Origin: Peptococcaceae bacterium CEB3
Lineage (GTDB): Bacteria > Bacillota > Desulfitobacteriia > Desulfitobacteriales > Desulfitobacteriaceae
Direction: 5' to 3'
Assembly (NCBI GenBank): GCA_001029295.1
Contig: LDXJ01000060.1
Location: 186,127 to 250,126 of the forward strand
DNA length: 64,000 bases
Within the stretch, counting starts at the first letter, position 1, and every line of letters starts with the position of its first letter. Below the pieces are notes generated by a model. That model was not told the origin of the DNA. It saw only the letters and a program-made list of their open reading frames with translations, and searched no databases. The translations under genes and the position numbers were made by a program. Below, piece by piece: positions 61,960 through 64,000 of this stretch.

Positions 61960-64000
61960 ATGCCAAAGAAAAGTTGGAAAAAAGTACTGGTGATCGGTTC
62001 CGGTCCCATCGTCATCGGGCAGGCGGCGGAGTTCGACTACGCGGGGACTCAAGCTTGCCGGGCTTTGCGGGAGGAAGGGGTCGAAGTCGTCCTGGTCAAT
62101 TCCAACCCGGCGACCATTATGACCGACCGCGAGGTGGCGGATAGGGTCTACATGGAACCGCTGACGGTTGAGTTTTTGGAGCGGATTCTGGAGCGGGAAC
62201 GCCCGGACGGGCTGATTCCTACGATGGGGGGACAGACAGGTCTCAATCTGGCCTTTCAGCTGGCTGAGGCCGGCGTGCTGGAACGCTGTGGGGTAACACT
62301 GCTCGGGACTTCTCTGGAAAGTATCCGCCGAGCTGAGGACCGGAAGAGTTTCCGTACCCTTATGCAGTCGATCAGGGAGCCGGTGCCCGCCAGTGCCATT
62401 GTTTCCAGCGCCGAAGAGGCCTTGGCTTTCGGCAGAGAGACCGGCTATCCTTTGATCGTGAGGCCGGCCTTTACGCTGGGCGGGACCGGCGGAGGGATAG
62501 CGGAGACGGAAGAGGAGCTGGAGCGTTATGCGCTGAGCGGGCTCCAGGCCAGTTTGATTGGGCAAATCTTGGTTGAGCGCAGCGTGGCCGGCTGGAAAGA
62601 GATTGAGTATGAGGTTCTTCGGGACGGAGGCGGCAATTGTATTACCGTCTGTCATATGGAGAACCTAGATCCTGTCGGAGTGCACACGGGGGACAGTATC
62701 GTCGTGGCCCCCTGCCAGACGTTGACGGACAGGGAAGTCCAGATGCTGCGCAGTTCTTCCCGCCGCATCGTCGAGGCCTTGGGGATTGAAGGCGGGTGCA
62801 ATGTGCAGTTCGCTTTGCATCCCGAGCGGCCGGAATACGTGGTCATCGAGGTGAACCCGCGGCTCAGCCGTTCCAGCGCCTTGGCTTCCAAGGCCACGGG
62901 TTATCCCATAGCCAAAGTGGCGGCGAAGATCGCTTTGGGTTATTCCCTGCCGGAACTGACCAATGCCGTGACCGGAAAGACCTCGGCTTGTTTTGAACCG
63001 GCTTTGGACTATGTCGTCATCAAGATTCCGCGCTGGCCGTTTGACAAGTTCTCAGACGCGGACCGGGAATTGGGCACGCAGATGAAAGCGACAGGGGAAG
63101 TGATGGGGCTGGGACGCAACCTTGAAACCGCCCTCCAAAAAGCGGTACGTTCCTTGGAGACAGGAGTTTACGGGCTTTTACCGGAAGGGCTGGAGGAAGT
63201 GCCGGAGGCGGAATTAGCGGAGCGCTGTCGCAGGCCCGACGACCGGCAGCTTTTCACCTTCGCCGAGGGTTTAAGGCGGGGCTGGACGGTCGAGAAAATC
63301 GCCGCTCTCAGCCGCTGGAATCCGTATTTTCTGGCGGCACTGCGGCGCATCGTCGAGCTTGCCGGGGCACTGGCGAATTCTCCTTGGGACGCGGGGCTTT
63401 TGCGCCGGGCGAAGGGGTTGGGCTTTGCCGACCGGGAGATCGCCCGGCTCTGGCGGGGGACGGAAGAAGAGGTTTATCGCTTGAGGCGGAAGGAAGGAAT
63501 TCTGCCGGATTTCAAAATGGTGGACACCTGCGCCGGAGAGTTCGAGGCGGTGACACCCTATTTTTATTCGAGCTACGATGGAGAGGATGAAGGGGATATC
63601 TCGGGCAAACGCAAGATCGTGGTTTTGGGTTCCGGCCCGATTCGCATCGGGCAGGGGATCGAGTTTGATTACTGTTCCGTCCATGCGGTTCTGGCTTTGC
63701 GCAAGTTGGGGATCGAGAGCATCATCATTAACAACAATCCCGAGACGGTCTCCACGGATTTTGACACGGCCGACAGGCTTTACTTCGAACCCCTGACTCT
63801 GGAAGACGTCTCAGCGGTGCTGGATAAGGAAAAACCGGAGGGAGTTATTGTCCAGTTCGGGGGACAGACGGCGATCGGCTTAGCCGGGGCGCTGGAGAAG
63901 CGGGGTTATCCCATCCTGGGGACGGCGGTGGCGGACATTGACCGGGCCGAGGAGCGGGGGCATTTTGACCGGGTCTTGCAGGCTCTGGGGGCCAAGCGTC
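61960..64000 (+). CDS. carB: Carbamoyl-phosphate synthase large subunit (partial)
   Basis: About 680 residues are inside the window of a usual 1060-1070. The ATG at 61960 follows CGGAGGAGG. First half: [34 protein letters not shown]-grasp blocks including [12 protein letters not shown] and [19 protein letters not shown]. Second half begins [20 protein letters not shown] near residue 550 and runs off the end after QALGAK. The middle oligomerisation part (about 400-540) is divergent but complete. Confidence 0.96.
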   Translation, partial: MPKKSWKKVLVIGSGPIVIGQAAEFDYAGTQACRALREEGVEVVLVNSNPATIMTDREVADRVYMEPLTVEFLERILERERPDGLIPTMGGQTGLNLAFQLAEAGVLERCGVTLLGTSLESIRRAEDRKSFRTLMQSIREPVPASAIVSSAEEALAFGRETGYPLIVRPAFTLGGTGGGIAETEEELERYALSGLQASLIGQILVERSVAGWKEIEYEVLRDGGGNCITVCHMENLDPVGVHTGDSIVVAPCQTLTDREVQMLRSSSRRIVEALGIEGGCNVQFALHPERPEYVVIEVNPRLSRSSALASKATGYPIAKVAAKIALGYSLPELTNAVTGKTSACFEPALDYVVIKIPRWPFDKFSDADRELGTQMKATGEVMGLGRNLETALQKAVRSLETGVYGLLPEGLEEVPEAELAERCRRPDDRQLFTFAEGLRRGWTVEKIAALSRWNPYFLAALRRIVELAGALANSPWDAGLLRRAKGLGFADREIARLWRGTEEEVYRLRRKEGILPDFKMVDTCAGEFEAVTPYFYSSYDGEDEGDISGKRKIVVLGSGPIRIGQGIEFDYCSVHAVLALRKLGIESIIINNNPETVSTDFDTADRLYFEPLTLEDVSAVLDKEKPEGVIVQFGGQTAIGLAGALEKRGYPILGTAVADIDRAEERGHFDRVLQALGAKR

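Overview
The window reads as chromosomal DNA of an endospore-forming, Gram-positive anaerobe of the class Clostridia, probably near the Peptococcaceae, Desulfitobacteriaceae or Heliobacteria. The evidence is sporulation genes inside the division cluster (spoVD-type PBP, spoIIGA, sigE, sigG, ylmC), a meso-DAP type MurE (DNPR motif), two-subunit GcvP, PyrR attenuators, a T-box element at ileS and strong Shine-Dalgarno sites with many GTG and TTG starts. The backbone is GC-rich, nearly all genes are on the + strand, and no rRNA, tRNA or CRISPR array was seen. Genus-level placement is not possible from the sequence alone.

Layout. 1-1.3 kb: end of a ribose-type sugar-binding protein gene and ribokinase. 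1.5-2.2 kb: a lone minus-strand membrane protein. 2.4-21 kb: the division and cell wall (dcw) cluster mraZ-rsmH-ftsL-PBP-murE-murF-mraY-murD-ftsW-murG-(MurC-like)-murB-murA-ftsQ-sbp-ftsZ. The usual murC slot holds a diverged protein with a damaged P-loop, and no ftsA is present. 21-24 kb: spoIIGA-sigE-sigG-ylmC. 24.5-31 kb: pgeF, a PhoB/PhoR-like two-component system, an HlyD-like protein, ylmE, sepF, ylmG, divIVA. 31-34.4 kb: an unknown gene running into a T-box-like element and ileS. 34.4-35.6 kb: a soluble chemoreceptor-like protein and a small minus-strand ORF. 35.7-44 kb: tandem glycine riboswitch, gcvT-gcvH-gcvPA-gcvPB, then two radical SAM genes and lipM. These last three look like a complete route for making lipoyl-GcvH by a LipS1/LipS2-type synthase. 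44-49 kb: comB family, a pyruvate-kinase-C-terminal-like protein, pduL, a DksA/TraR zinc finger protein, lspA, rluD.

49-56.7 kb is an accessory block whose base composition changes along its length. It holds an XRE regulator/ImmA peptidase/small protein module with its own promoter and operator, a minus-strand mosaic containing at least three broken genes around one intact 352-residue protein of unknown function, a TetR gene, an HicB remnant, and a second TetR gene with three operator copies upstream of a rifampicin-phosphotransferase-like enzyme. 57-64 kb returns to the backbone with the pyrimidine operon pyrR-pyrB-pyrC-carA-carB, with PyrR attenuators before pyrR and before pyrB.

A feature running through the whole window is that many intergenic gaps carry their own short tandem repeat (7, 14, 16-18, 25 or 46 bp units, different at each locus, with one heptamer family reused at four loci). 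Related repeats have entered reading frames: the MurC-like gene, lipS1, the 3' end of pgeF, the tail of divIVA, and the leaders of ftsL and rluD.
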